Shown: in pieces, positions 53,912 through 61,666 of the stretch | Numbering within the stretch: position 1 is the stretch's first letter | Layout of the letters: each line of letters opens with the position of its first letter | Assembly (NCBI GenBank): GCA_029224465.1 | Contig: JAQXUQ010000006.1 | Span: forward strand, 62,001 to 126,000 | Direction of reading: 5' to 3' | DNA length: 64,000 nt | From: Bacillota bacterium | GTDB taxonomy: Bacteria; Bacillota; Clostridia; Lachnospirales; Lachnospiraceae | Program-made: the position numbers and the translations under genes | The notes under the pieces: model-generated | Databases searched by the model: none | Told to the model about the DNA's origin: nothing | What the model saw: the letters and a program-made list of their open reading frames with translations, nothing else

Positions 53912-54700
53912 ATGAAACGTACAATCGATCGTCTTTTCCGTAATCTGTCCACAAACATGTTCCTTTTCGAAGAGCTCGTGAAGCGTGACTTCGAGAAAAA
54001 ATACAAACGCACGGCACTCGGTATGGCATGGAGTGTTCTCTCACCGATGCTGACCCTCCTTGTCATGAAGATTGTCTTCACCAGATTCTTCGGCAAGGAT
54101 ACACCGCACTATACAACTTACCTGTTCGCCGGCAACATCATCATGTCGTATTACCGCGAAGCGACAAACAACGGCATGTCGAGCCTGATGAACAACGCGA
54201 GCGTCATCACCAAGATCAATATCCCGAAATACCTGTTCGTTCTGTCACAGAATGTATCCGCACTGATCAACTTTCTGCTGACCGTGGTTGTGTTCTTCGC
54301 GTTCGCTTTGCTGGACGGAATTACACTGCACCCCAGAATGCTGATGCTGTTCTATCCGACGCTCTGCCTGATAGTCTTCAATATCGGCGTCGGCATGATC
54401 CTGTCCGCGTTGTTCGTCTTCTTCAGGGACATCCGGTATCTGTATTCTGTATTCCTGATGCTGCTGCAGTACCTGTCCGCCATCTTCTATACGGTGGACC
54501 GGTTTCCCGCAAGCGCACAGAAGCTTTTCCTTCTGAATCCGATCTACGTCTATATCAAATATTTCCGTACGATCGTGATTTCACAGCAGATTCCTTCACC
54601 TGCCTACCATGCGCTCTGCGCCATGTACGCAGTTGTGCTCCTGATCATCGGCGGTGTCATTTACAAGAAGTATAATCACCAGTTTGTATACTATATTTGA
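53912..54700 (+). CDS. ABC-2 type polysaccharide/teichoic acid exporter permease (TagG-like)
   Basis: This 262-residue membrane protein has six helices and begins RDFEKKYKRTALGMAWSVLSPMLTLLVM, the start motif of TagG/Wzm/RfbA-type permeases. It likely moves the lipid-linked polymer across the membrane with the ATPase encoded next. No strong ribosome site precedes the ATG, so the exact start is uncertain by a few codons. The ATPase gene follows with a short gap. Confidence 0.9.
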   Translation: MKRTIDRLFRNLSTNMFLFEELVKRDFEKKYKRTALGMAWSVLSPMLTLLVMKIVFTRFFGKDTPHYTTYLFAGNIIMSYYREATNNGMSSLMNNASVITKINIPKYLFVLSQNVSALINFLLTVVVFFAFALLDGITLHPRMLMLFYPTLCLIVFNIGVGMILSALFVFFRDIRYLYSVFLMLLQYLSAIFYTVDRFPASAQKLFLLNPIYVYIKYFRTIVISQQIPSPAYHALCAMYAVVLLIIGGVIYKKYNHQFVYYI

Positions 54701-54708
54701 GGCAAAAC

Positions 54709-55653
54709 ATGCTAGCGGTTGAATGCGATCACGTTAATATCAGATATATCACCGGCGACATGAAGTCCATCGGACTCAAGGAATACTGCCTTCGCCACAT
54801 CACGGGCAACTATCATGTCAAGGAGTTCTACGCGGACAAGAACATCACCTTCTCGCTCGAGCAGGGCGACATGCTCGGCATTATCGGCTCGAACGGCGCC
54901 GGCAAGAGTACGCTCCTGAAGGCGATCAGCGGCATCCTGATTCCGACCGGCGGCACGATCCGCACGCACGGCAAAATCGCGGCTCTGCTGGAACTCGCAA
55001 GCGGTTTTGACGCGGATATGACTGTCCGGGAGAACACCTATCTTCGCGGCGCAATGCTCGGCTACACCAAGAAGTTCCTCGATGAAAAGTATGACGAAAT
55101 CATCGCGTTCGCAGAGCTCGAGAAGTTTCAGGATTATTATTTCAAGCAGCTGTCCAGCGGCATGAAGAGCAGACTTGCCTTCTCGATTGCCTGCCTTGTC
55201 AATCCGAAGATCCTGATTCTCGATGAGGTCCTGAGCGTAGGAGACGGCGCTTTCCGCAAAAAGAGCGGAGACAAGATGAAGGAGATTCTGGACAGCGGCA
55301 TCACCGGCATTCTGGTTTCCCATTCGATCGATCAGGTCCGGGAGCTGTGCAACAAGATCCTTTGGCTCGATCACGGCAATCAGATCGCGTTTACAAGCGA
55401 CGTCGAACATTACTGCGACGCTTACGAAGAATATCTGATGACTAAGAAGCTGCCGCGCTGCCTCGAAGACATCGACAAACTTGCGGACGGCTGGTCAGTC
55501 CGGTGCGAAAGAGAGCGTCTTGAAAAGGAGGCGAAGGAAACGCAGAAGCTGGAAAAGCTTCTGGAATCCGGCAAATCGGATACCGCCATCAATGCGGCAC
55601 TCGACATTATCCGTAAAAACAAACCGGAACTGCTGCGGGAAACCGCTGAATGA
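54709..55653 (+). CDS. ABC transporter ATP-binding protein (TagH-like)
   Basis: The 314-residue ATPase has Walker A GSNGAGKST (about residues 59-67), signature LSSGMKSRLAF, Walker B PKILILDEVLSVGD and the H-loop VSHSIDQVRELC. The N-terminal ~30 residues contain SIGLKEYCLRH, a TagH/Wzt-type coupling region. The C-terminal extension is short, unlike Wzt proteins with a sugar-binding domain. The start is ATG 54709 with GAGG upstream; a TTG at 54697 is possible. Confidence 0.9.
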   Translation: MLAVECDHVNIRYITGDMKSIGLKEYCLRHITGNYHVKEFYADKNITFSLEQGDMLGIIGSNGAGKSTLLKAISGILIPTGGTIRTHGKIAALLELASGFDADMTVRENTYLRGAMLGYTKKFLDEKYDEIIAFAELEKFQDYYFKQLSSGMKSRLAFSIACLVNPKILILDEVLSVGDGAFRKKSGDKMKEILDSGITGILVSHSIDQVRELCNKILWLDHGNQIAFTSDVEHYCDAYEEYLMTKKLPRCLEDIDKLADGWSVRCERERLEKEAKETQKLEKLLESGKSDTAINAALDIIRKNKPELLRETAE

Positions 55654-55669
55654 GAGGGGAAGTGTCTTT

Positions 55670-57175
55670 ATGTTCTATCTGTCGCATAAAGCGAGGAGAA
55701 GAATTACATTACTGCTGGATCTGATCGCCGTCTTTGTGTCGTTTGAGATCGCAATTCTGCTGCGCTTTCATTCGTTCGTGCCAACCTGGCAGCACCGGCT
55801 GTACCGGACAGTCCTTCTGTTCGAAATTCTGATCTGCCTGATCCTGTACGCGTACCGGTCGAACGAGAACATCTTCCTGTATGTTGAGAAACATGACCCG
55901 ATCGAAAATCTGACCAGCGTTCTTAGAAGCTCGGTTATTATCTTTGCTTCGCTCGTCGTTTTTCTGGTCGCCACGCAGAACGCGCAGCAGCTCTCCCGCA
56001 TTGCGTTTGGCTACAATTTCCTTTTCTATATTATTCTGGATTACCTGCTGCACATGCTGTTCCGAAGGTATTATAAGAAGCATTGCAACAGGGAAATCGT
56101 CAGCACAAAGATCCTGCTCCTGACCTGCAAAGAGATGGCGGACGGTGTCTGGTCGCGCCTCAACACTACACTGAATCAGGAATCCGAACTCGAAGGAATG
56201 TGTCTTCTGGATGAGGACAGAGACAAAATACTGCGGGAGATCGAAAATGGAAATGTAACCGACGTCGTGATCGCCGTTCCCGCCGAAAATATCCGGGAGC
56301 TTGGCATCCCTGATTTTATCCGGACACTCGAACGCCGTGGGACAGGCGTTTACCTCTGCCTTTCCTATGACGGAGACTTTATTCCGTCGAGAGCAGTATC
56401 GAAGATCGGTGATCTGCAGGCGGTCTATTTTGACGGACTTAGAAAGAAATGCAATGTCCTTGGCATTCATTACACCGTTTCGAATGTCGATGAAGCCGCG
56501 ATCTACATTAAAAATACAGTCAGGGAGTTGAAGGGGCAGTACATCTGCTTCTCCAATGTCCATACGACGGTCATGGCGCACGACAATCCGGATTATCTTG
56601 CGATTCAGAACGGCTCCGCGTATACTTTCCCGGACGGCACTCCGATCGCACGGCAGCAGAAGCGCCTGGGCTATATGAACGCAGAACGGGTGTCCGGTCC
56701 TGACTTTATGAACGCCATGTTCCGCGGAACCATGGACGGAAAGATTTCGCATTACTTTTACGGCTCTACCGGAGAGACGATTGAGAAGCTCCGGAAAGGA
56801 CTTGAAAAGAATTACCCCGGTATCAATATCAAGGGAATGTATTCTCCGCCGTTCCGGGACCTGACGCCCGAAGAGGATGCACAGACCGTGCAGATGCTGA
56901 ATGATTCCGGCGCGGATATTATCTGGATCGGACTCGGCGCGCCCAAGCAGGAGAAGTGGATGGCCGCCCATAAAGACAAAGTGAACGCACTCATGATCGG
57001 CGTCGGCGCAGGCTTTAATTTCTATGCCGGAACCGTGAAAAGAGCGCCGAAGTGGGTACAGAAGGCAGGCATGGAATGGCTTTACCGCCTGCTGCAGGAT
57101 CCGAAAAGACTCTGGAAGAGATATTTTGTTACCAATATCAAGTATATATGGTATACGATATCGGCTATTTTTTAG
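55670..57175 (+). CDS. Membrane domain fused to WecG/TagA/CpsF glycosyltransferase domain
   Basis: The 501-residue protein has about four N-terminal helices (residues 10-125) and a Rossmann-like middle region (about 140-260), resembling the front part of polyprenyl-phosphate sugar phosphotransferases. Instead of their catalytic end, the C-terminal ~235 residues are a GT26 WecG/TagA domain: FSNVHTTVMAHDNPDYLAIQN, PDGTPIARQQKRLGY, and WIGLGAPKQEKWMAAH. TagA adds ManNAc to lipid-linked GlcNAc in teichoic acid linkage-unit synthesis. A good AGGGGAAG precedes ATG 55670. Confidence 0.85.
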   Translation: MFYLSHKARRRITLLLDLIAVFVSFEIAILLRFHSFVPTWQHRLYRTVLLFEILICLILYAYRSNENIFLYVEKHDPIENLTSVLRSSVIIFASLVVFLVATQNAQQLSRIAFGYNFLFYIILDYLLHMLFRRYYKKHCNREIVSTKILLLTCKEMADGVWSRLNTTLNQESELEGMCLLDEDRDKILREIENGNVTDVVIAVPAENIRELGIPDFIRTLERRGTGVYLCLSYDGDFIPSRAVSKIGDLQAVYFDGLRKKCNVLGIHYTVSNVDEAAIYIKNTVRELKGQYICFSNVHTTVMAHDNPDYLAIQNGSAYTFPDGTPIARQQKRLGYMNAERVSGPDFMNAMFRGTMDGKISHYFYGSTGETIEKLRKGLEKNYPGINIKGMYSPPFRDLTPEEDAQTVQMLNDSGADIIWIGLGAPKQEKWMAAHKDKVNALMIGVGAGFNFYAGTVKRAPKWVQKAGMEWLYRLLQDPKRLWKRYFVTNIKYIWYTISAIF

Positions 57176-57181
57176 TGTGCG

Positions 57182-57212
57182 AAAAACCGGGGAGAAAAAC
57201 TCCCCGGTTTTT
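57182..57212. terminator. Bidirectional rho-independent terminator
   Basis: A perfect 13-bp stem AAAAACCGGGGAG (57182-57194) with its inverse at 57200-57212 and a 5-base loop. A/T runs on both sides let it stop transcripts from both strands: the glycan operon on plus and the acetyltransferase gene on minus, whose stop lies inside the hairpin. Confidence 0.92.
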
Positions 57213-57816
57213 AATTGTTCAGATCGATTTTCATCGGATCCAAGAACTTGATGTACACCCGATAATCAATATCGTCCTGTTCAGGTTCCTTTTGTATCCG
57301 GTCTCCAATACTTCTATACTGACATGACTCATAGAATTGGAAGAGTTTCGGCTTATGCTCGCACTCAAGATATACAATGCGCCCGCCCGCTTTGTAAAAT
57401 ATCTGTCCTACCTGCTGTTCGGCAAGACGCAGCAGTTCTGATCCGGCGAACGGGAACTCCGCATTTTCATTTTTTCCGATTTGCGCGATCAAGATACCCG
57501 GCACTGTGATTCGTGTTCCTGCCGCGTCATATTTTCCGAATTTTTCCAGCTTCTTCTGCAGACTGCTGCTGATGTTTTCTGTTTCAACCGTCAGCGTTTT
57601 GTTTGCCAGCGCGAAAATTCCCGCAAGATCGCCACTGCTTGAAAACACGAAATAGGTAACAGCTAATCCCTGCTTGGCAAATGGAATCGCTTTGTTGTGT
57701 ACAAATTTATCTACTTCCTCATTCTTTGTACACCTGAACTCATCCAGCAGCCATTGAACAACTTCATCTGGATTCTGTTTGAGCAGATCCAAAATATTTG
57801 TTATTTCATACGACAT
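57211..57816 (-). CDS. GNAT-like acetyltransferase, possible toxin of a two-gene module
   Basis: The 201-residue protein has features of a GNAT fold (LAVTYFVFSSSGDLAGIFALANK; VPGILIAQIGKNENAEF; GSELLRLAEQQVGQIFYKAGG; YLECEHKPKLFQFYESCQY). These resemble GNAT proteins that are found beside small partner genes and are often called toxin-like. AAGGAG precedes ATG 57816. It overlaps the upstream small gene by 11 bp. AT-richer than the surrounding glycan genes, so probably transferred in. A toxin role is inferred from layout only. Confidence 0.7.
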   Translation of the reverse strand: MSYEITNILDLLKQNPDEVVQWLLDEFRCTKNEEVDKFVHNKAIPFAKQGLAVTYFVFSSSGDLAGIFALANKTLTVETENISSSLQKKLEKFGKYDAAGTRITVPGILIAQIGKNENAEFPFAGSELLRLAEQQVGQIFYKAGGRIVYLECEHKPKLFQFYESCQYRSIGDRIQKEPEQDDIDYRVYIKFLDPMKIDLNN

Positions 57817-58003
57817 TGTGTTTCTCCTTCACCCTCTGAATAGCTTTTTGCGAAAAAGTAAAGGATGAAGGATTTTTAGATAATGTCTTGGATACCGGTA
57901 TTTCTTTTTGCCGCTGTTCAAACTCATCATAAGCATCGCAGAGCCGCTTTGCTTCTTCGTTTGTCGTCAGTACTACGTTTGCAAAAATACTCGAAGTAGC
58001 CAT
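57806..58003 (-). CDS. Small protein, possible antitoxin partner
   Basis: The 65-residue protein (MATSSIFANVVLTTNEEAKR at the start) is mostly helical and charged. It lies immediately upstream of the GNAT-like gene with an 11-bp overlap, the usual antitoxin-first order. AAAGGAGG precedes two adjacent ATGs (58006 and 58003); 58003 has the better spacing. No DNA-binding motif is clear, so antitoxin is a guess from context. Confidence 0.6.
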   Translation of the reverse strand: MATSSIFANVVLTTNEEAKRLCDAYDEFEQRQKEIPVSKTLSKNPSSFTFSQKAIQRVKEKHNVV

Positions 58004-58106
58004 CATATTCCTCCTTTCGACTGGTTGTTCTCCATCTGATAAATAATATTAACATAGGAGACGCCTGTCATCCCCTGAAGGTTTTCCGCTCAAGGGATTG
58101 CTGCAC

Positions 58107-58119
58107 TGATATTATAGCA
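58107..58119 (-). promoter_or_regulatory. Extended -10 promoter of the two-gene module
   Basis: On the minus strand the sequence reads TGTGCTATAAT, with the -10 TATAAT at 58116-58111. It lies about 105 bases before the start codon of the small gene and matches the string in the Rpn promoter. Confidence 0.55.
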
Positions 58120-58316
58120 CATACCAATGTTGAAATCTGACATGAGAAGGAAGAGACCAGAATATTTATACAACAATCTGCCGCCCGACAGCGTATAATA
58201 AAGGCTGCCAGGCGGGAGGCTTCTTTATTTCCAATGAAAGGAGCAAAAGGCTACACTAAATTGTAACCTGCAAAATCCGCATCGCGAAAAATACTTTAAA
58301 ATCAAGGAATAAAGAA

Positions 58317-58344
58317 TTGAAATACAATGAAATTATTATATAAT
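58317..58344 (+). promoter_or_regulatory. Promoter upstream of glf
   Basis: TTGAAA at 58317-58322 and TATAAT at 58339-58344, spacing 16, in an AT-rich stretch. It starts a new transcript for the second half of the glycan locus, after the strong terminator at 57,182. Confidence 0.7.
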
Positions 58345-58363
58345 AACCAACTGATGCTATGAT

Positions 58364-58399
58364 TGCAGACAGCTGCTTCCATCGGCGGCTGTCTGCTTG
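58364..58399 (+). promoter_or_regulatory. Hairpin in the glf leader
   Basis: GCAGACAGC pairs with GCTGTCTGC around a 14-17 base loop, within the 5' untranslated region and ~25 bases before the ribosome site. No T-run follows, so it is not a plain terminator. It may stabilise or regulate the mRNA. The rest of 58004-58316 holds an isolated TATAAT (58194) but no gene. Confidence 0.5.
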
Positions 58400-58436
58400 C
58401 ATGTTCAATCATCTGCACCACAGGAGGAAGAATCTA

Positions 58437-59552
58437 ATGAAATATGATTATCTTGTTGTAGGCTCCGGCCTGTACGGCGCTGTTTTCGCAAGAGAAATGA
58501 CGGATGCCGGAAAGAAGGTGCTGGTCATCGACAAGCGTCCGAATATCGCCGGCAATATCTATACCGAGGATATCGAAGGAATCCATGTGCATAAATACGG
58601 TGCGCACATCTTCCATACCAACAATAAAACAGTGTGGGACTATGTGAACCGTTTTGCCGTGTTCAACCGTTTCACGAATTCGCCGGTCGCGAACTATAAG
58701 GGAGAGCTGTTTTCCCTGCCGTTCAATATGTATACGTTCAACCGGATGTGGGGCGTTGTAACGCCGCAGGAAGCGGAAGCCAAGATCGAGGAGCAGAAGA
58801 AGGCTGCCGGCATTACAAATCCGAGAAATCTTGAAGAGCAGGCAATCAGCCTTGTCGGCACCGACATCTATGAGAAGCTGATCAAAGGCTACACGGAGAA
58901 GCAATGGGGCCGCCCCTGCACGGAACTCCCCGCATTCATCATCAAAAGACTGCCGGTGCGCCTGACGTTTGATAATAACTATTTCAACGCGCTGTATCAG
59001 GGAATTCCGATCGGCGGCTACACACAGATGGTCGCGAACATGCTGGACGGCATCGAAGTGCGCCTTGGCATTGATTATCTGGAAAACAAAGAAGAACTGG
59101 ATAAGCTCGCCGACAAAGTAATCTATACCGGTCCGATCGACGCATACTTCGATTACAAGCTCGGACCGCTTCAGTACCGCTCGGTCCGGTTCGAAACGGA
59201 AGTTCTGGATATATCGAATTTCCAGGGTAATGCCGCGGTCAACTATACGGACAGGGAAACTCCATGGACCAGAATCATCGAGCATAAGTGGTTCGAGTTC
59301 GGAAAGGACGCGCAGGGAAACGACCTGCCGAAAACCGTGATCAGCCGCGAGTACAGTTCAGAGTGGAAGCCCGGAGACGAACCGTATTATCCGGTGAATG
59401 ACGCGCAGAACGGCGCGCTGTATCTGGAGTACAAGAAGCTCGGGGATGCGGAGAAGAACGTTGTGTTCGGCGGAAGGCTTGGAGAGTACAAGTACTATGA
59501 TATGGATGCGGTGATTGCGTCGGCGCTGGAGAGGGCCGGGGAGCAGAGGTAG
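58437..59552 (+). CDS. glf: UDP-galactopyranose mutase
   Basis: The 371-residue flavoenzyme converts UDP-galactopyranose to UDP-galactofuranose. YDYLVVGSGLYGAVFA binds FAD; RPNIAGNIYTEDIEGIHVHKYGAHIFHTN is the classic active-site stretch; YTEKQWGRPCTELPAFIIKRLPVR and TPWTRIIEHKWFE contain substrate-binding residues. AGGAGG precedes ATG 58437. It implies that the polymer contains galactofuranose. GC content is still like the upstream genes; the AT-rich part begins right after it. Confidence 0.96.
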   Translation: MKYDYLVVGSGLYGAVFAREMTDAGKKVLVIDKRPNIAGNIYTEDIEGIHVHKYGAHIFHTNNKTVWDYVNRFAVFNRFTNSPVANYKGELFSLPFNMYTFNRMWGVVTPQEAEAKIEEQKKAAGITNPRNLEEQAISLVGTDIYEKLIKGYTEKQWGRPCTELPAFIIKRLPVRLTFDNNYFNALYQGIPIGGYTQMVANMLDGIEVRLGIDYLENKEELDKLADKVIYTGPIDAYFDYKLGPLQYRSVRFETEVLDISNFQGNAAVNYTDRETPWTRIIEHKWFEFGKDAQGNDLPKTVISREYSSEWKPGDEPYYPVNDAQNGALYLEYKKLGDAEKNVVFGGRLGEYKYYDMDAVIASALERAGEQR

Positions 59553-59605
59553 TGGCTTCTTTCGCATAATAACTTTAATATTTGATATATGACAGGATCA
59601 TTTAC

Positions 59606-60379
59606 ATGAAGAACTTGAAGGAAATATATAATTACAGGACCATGATATGGAGCCTTGTGAGAAGGGAATTGCGGGGTAAATATGAAAAGTCCATATTAGG
59701 ATTTTTATGGGCTTTTTTAGGACCACTTTTCCAAATACTAATTTATTCTATCGTGTTCACGGGGATCTTCCACAATGATATGCCTAATTTTTACATATAT
59801 TTGATGTCAGGGATTTTGCCGTGGACGTTTTTTTCCGATTCGTTAAGTCAGGGAACCGGTGCCATTATCTATAACGCGGAAATGGTAAAAAAAATATATT
59901 TTCCGAGAGAAGTATTAGTAATATCTGAGGTATTGGCTAAATTAGTTAATATGCTGTTATCGTTCATCGTAATGGCATTCTTTTTGATTGTATCTGGGGT
60001 GGGCTTTTCATTTCAGCTAATATTCCTTCCTTTTATTATTATAATCGAGACAATTCTTTGCCTTGGGTTTTCCTTTTTTGTTTCTGCGGTAACAGTGTAT
60101 TTCAGAGACTTAGAATATGTTATTCAGGTGGTTTTAATGGCTTGGATTTGGGGAACGCCTATAATGTACTCAATTGATAGTGTTTCCTTCCCATTAAGAC
60201 ACATACTCTTTTTGAATCCTTTAACGCAGGTCATGATCTGCTATCATAACATCTTGTATTTTCATCAATGGACCGCAATGCGTGAATTCTTAATACCTTT
60301 ATGTGAAGGATTGGTGATATTAATAGTTGGATATCTGGTATTTAATCGGACCAAGAAAAGATTCGCAGAGGAATTGTGA
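59606..60379 (+). CDS. ABC-2 type polysaccharide exporter permease (Wzm-like)
   Basis: The 257-residue protein has six helices and the family start LVRRELRGKYEKSILGFLWAFLGPLFQ; WGTPIMYSIDSVSFPLRHILFLNPLTQVM lies near the end. It forms the channel of an ABC exporter for lipid-linked glycan. Base composition and codon use are markedly more AT-rich than upstream, suggesting a separate origin. AGGA is upstream of ATG 59606; an upstream TTG is less likely. Confidence 0.9.
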   Translation: MKNLKEIYNYRTMIWSLVRRELRGKYEKSILGFLWAFLGPLFQILIYSIVFTGIFHNDMPNFYIYLMSGILPWTFFSDSLSQGTGAIIYNAEMVKKIYFPREVLVISEVLAKLVNMLLSFIVMAFFLIVSGVGFSFQLIFLPFIIIIETILCLGFSFFVSAVTVYFRDLEYVIQVVLMAWIWGTPIMYSIDSVSFPLRHILFLNPLTQVMICYHNILYFHQWTAMREFLIPLCEGLVILIVGYLVFNRTKKRFAEEL

Positions 60380-61665
60380 TGCATTCAGATGATGTAGTTA
60401 TTAGAGTGGAAGATGCTTGTAAAGACTTTCGAATATATAAAGATAAGAGTCATACATTCAAAGATTGGATTTTATTTAAAAACCGTCATAATTATACTGT
60501 GAACCATGTATTATCCAATGTAAGTCTTACAGTTAATCGAGGACAGGCTTTAGGATTAATAGGTCACAATGGCTGCGGCAAAAGTACAACGTTAAAGCTG
60601 TTAAACAAGATCCTTTATCCGGATTCAGGAAACATTTATATGAATGGGAAGATTTCCTCCCTTATTGAATTGGGTGCAGGATTTCATCCTGATATGACTG
60701 GCCGGGAAAATATATATATAAACGCTTCTATATTCGGGTTAAAAAAGCATGAAATTGATGAGAGACTCGATGATATTATCAGATTTTCGGAGCTGGAAAG
60801 ATTTATAGATAGCCCGGTAAGAACATATTCTTCCGGAATGTATATGCGGCTTGCATTCTCCATAGCGATCAATGTGAATGCAGATATCTTACTTGTTGAT
60901 GAGATACTAGCTGTTGGGGATGCGAACTTCCAGAAAAAATGCTTTGACAAGATGAAGGAGATAAAGAGTTCAGGTACGACGATTGTAATAGTATCTCACT
61001 CAATGGATCAGATAAAAAGCATATGTGATCGGGTTATCTGGCTCGAAGAAGGAAAAATCCGTGAGGATGGTGACGCATATCAAGTCTGTGATGACTATTT
61101 AACGGCAATGGATGATGCTGCGAAAGCAAGAATGCGAAAAGAGCAGTCTGAAATAACCAATGTAGTAATACAAGATCCTAATATAGCATATCCTATTAGC
61201 CAAATAACAAAACAGGCCGGCAAAAATGCTAGACGTTCCGGAAACATGCGCGCAAGGTTTTCCAATATAGAATTAGATGACCCGAATGGAAAGCCTTGCA
61301 GAATGTTTAGCTTTGGCGATTCTTGTAAAGTGAAATTTAGCATAACTAGTCAACAACCAGATTTGATAGGAGAAATCATATTTAACATCATTACTAAAGA
61401 TGGAAATTGGCTGACTTCTTTGGAGAGCTATCTTAATGTAAACGGTTACTCAAATTATTCTAAGATCACTGGCGGAGAAGTAGAGATTAAAAATATGCCG
61501 TTATCAGAAGGTGATTATATTCTTGAAGCGGTCCTTCGCTCTCCTGAAGGTAAAGATTATGATTGTTTAACACACTTTATTTATTTTCATGTATCAGCTA
61601 AAAACGCATACGGATCCAGACCGGTAGCAATCGAAAATGATTGGAGATTGAAAGGGAGTATTTGA
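60379..61665 (+). CDS. ABC exporter ATP-binding protein with C-terminal Wzt-like domain
   Basis: The 428-residue protein has an ATPase domain (Walker A GHNGCGKST, signature YSSGMYMRLAFSI, Walker B ADILLVDEILAVGD, H-loop VSHSMDQIKSIC) and a C-terminal ~150 residues (from about 275) resembling the Wzt carbohydrate-binding beta-sandwich that recognises the finished polymer. GAGGA precedes ATG 60379; its overlap with the permease stop implies coupled translation. Unlike the first ABC system (54,709) it has this recognition domain, so the two exporters may carry different polymers. Confidence 0.9.
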   Translation: MHSDDVVIRVEDACKDFRIYKDKSHTFKDWILFKNRHNYTVNHVLSNVSLTVNRGQALGLIGHNGCGKSTTLKLLNKILYPDSGNIYMNGKISSLIELGAGFHPDMTGRENIYINASIFGLKKHEIDERLDDIIRFSELERFIDSPVRTYSSGMYMRLAFSIAINVNADILLVDEILAVGDANFQKKCFDKMKEIKSSGTTIVIVSHSMDQIKSICDRVIWLEEGKIREDGDAYQVCDDYLTAMDDAAKARMRKEQSEITNVVIQDPNIAYPISQITKQAGKNARRSGNMRARFSNIELDDPNGKPCRMFSFGDSCKVKFSITSQQPDLIGEIIFNIITKDGNWLTSLESYLNVNGYSNYSKITGGEVEIKNMPLSEGDYILEAVLRSPEGKDYDCLTHFIYFHVSAKNAYGSRPVAIENDWRLKGSI

Positions 61666-61666
61666 G

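Noticed and set aside
58364-58399. Riboswitch or terminator in the glf leader
   Set aside because: Only a single hairpin is seen, with no T-run and no known aptamer features; listed as a hairpin only.
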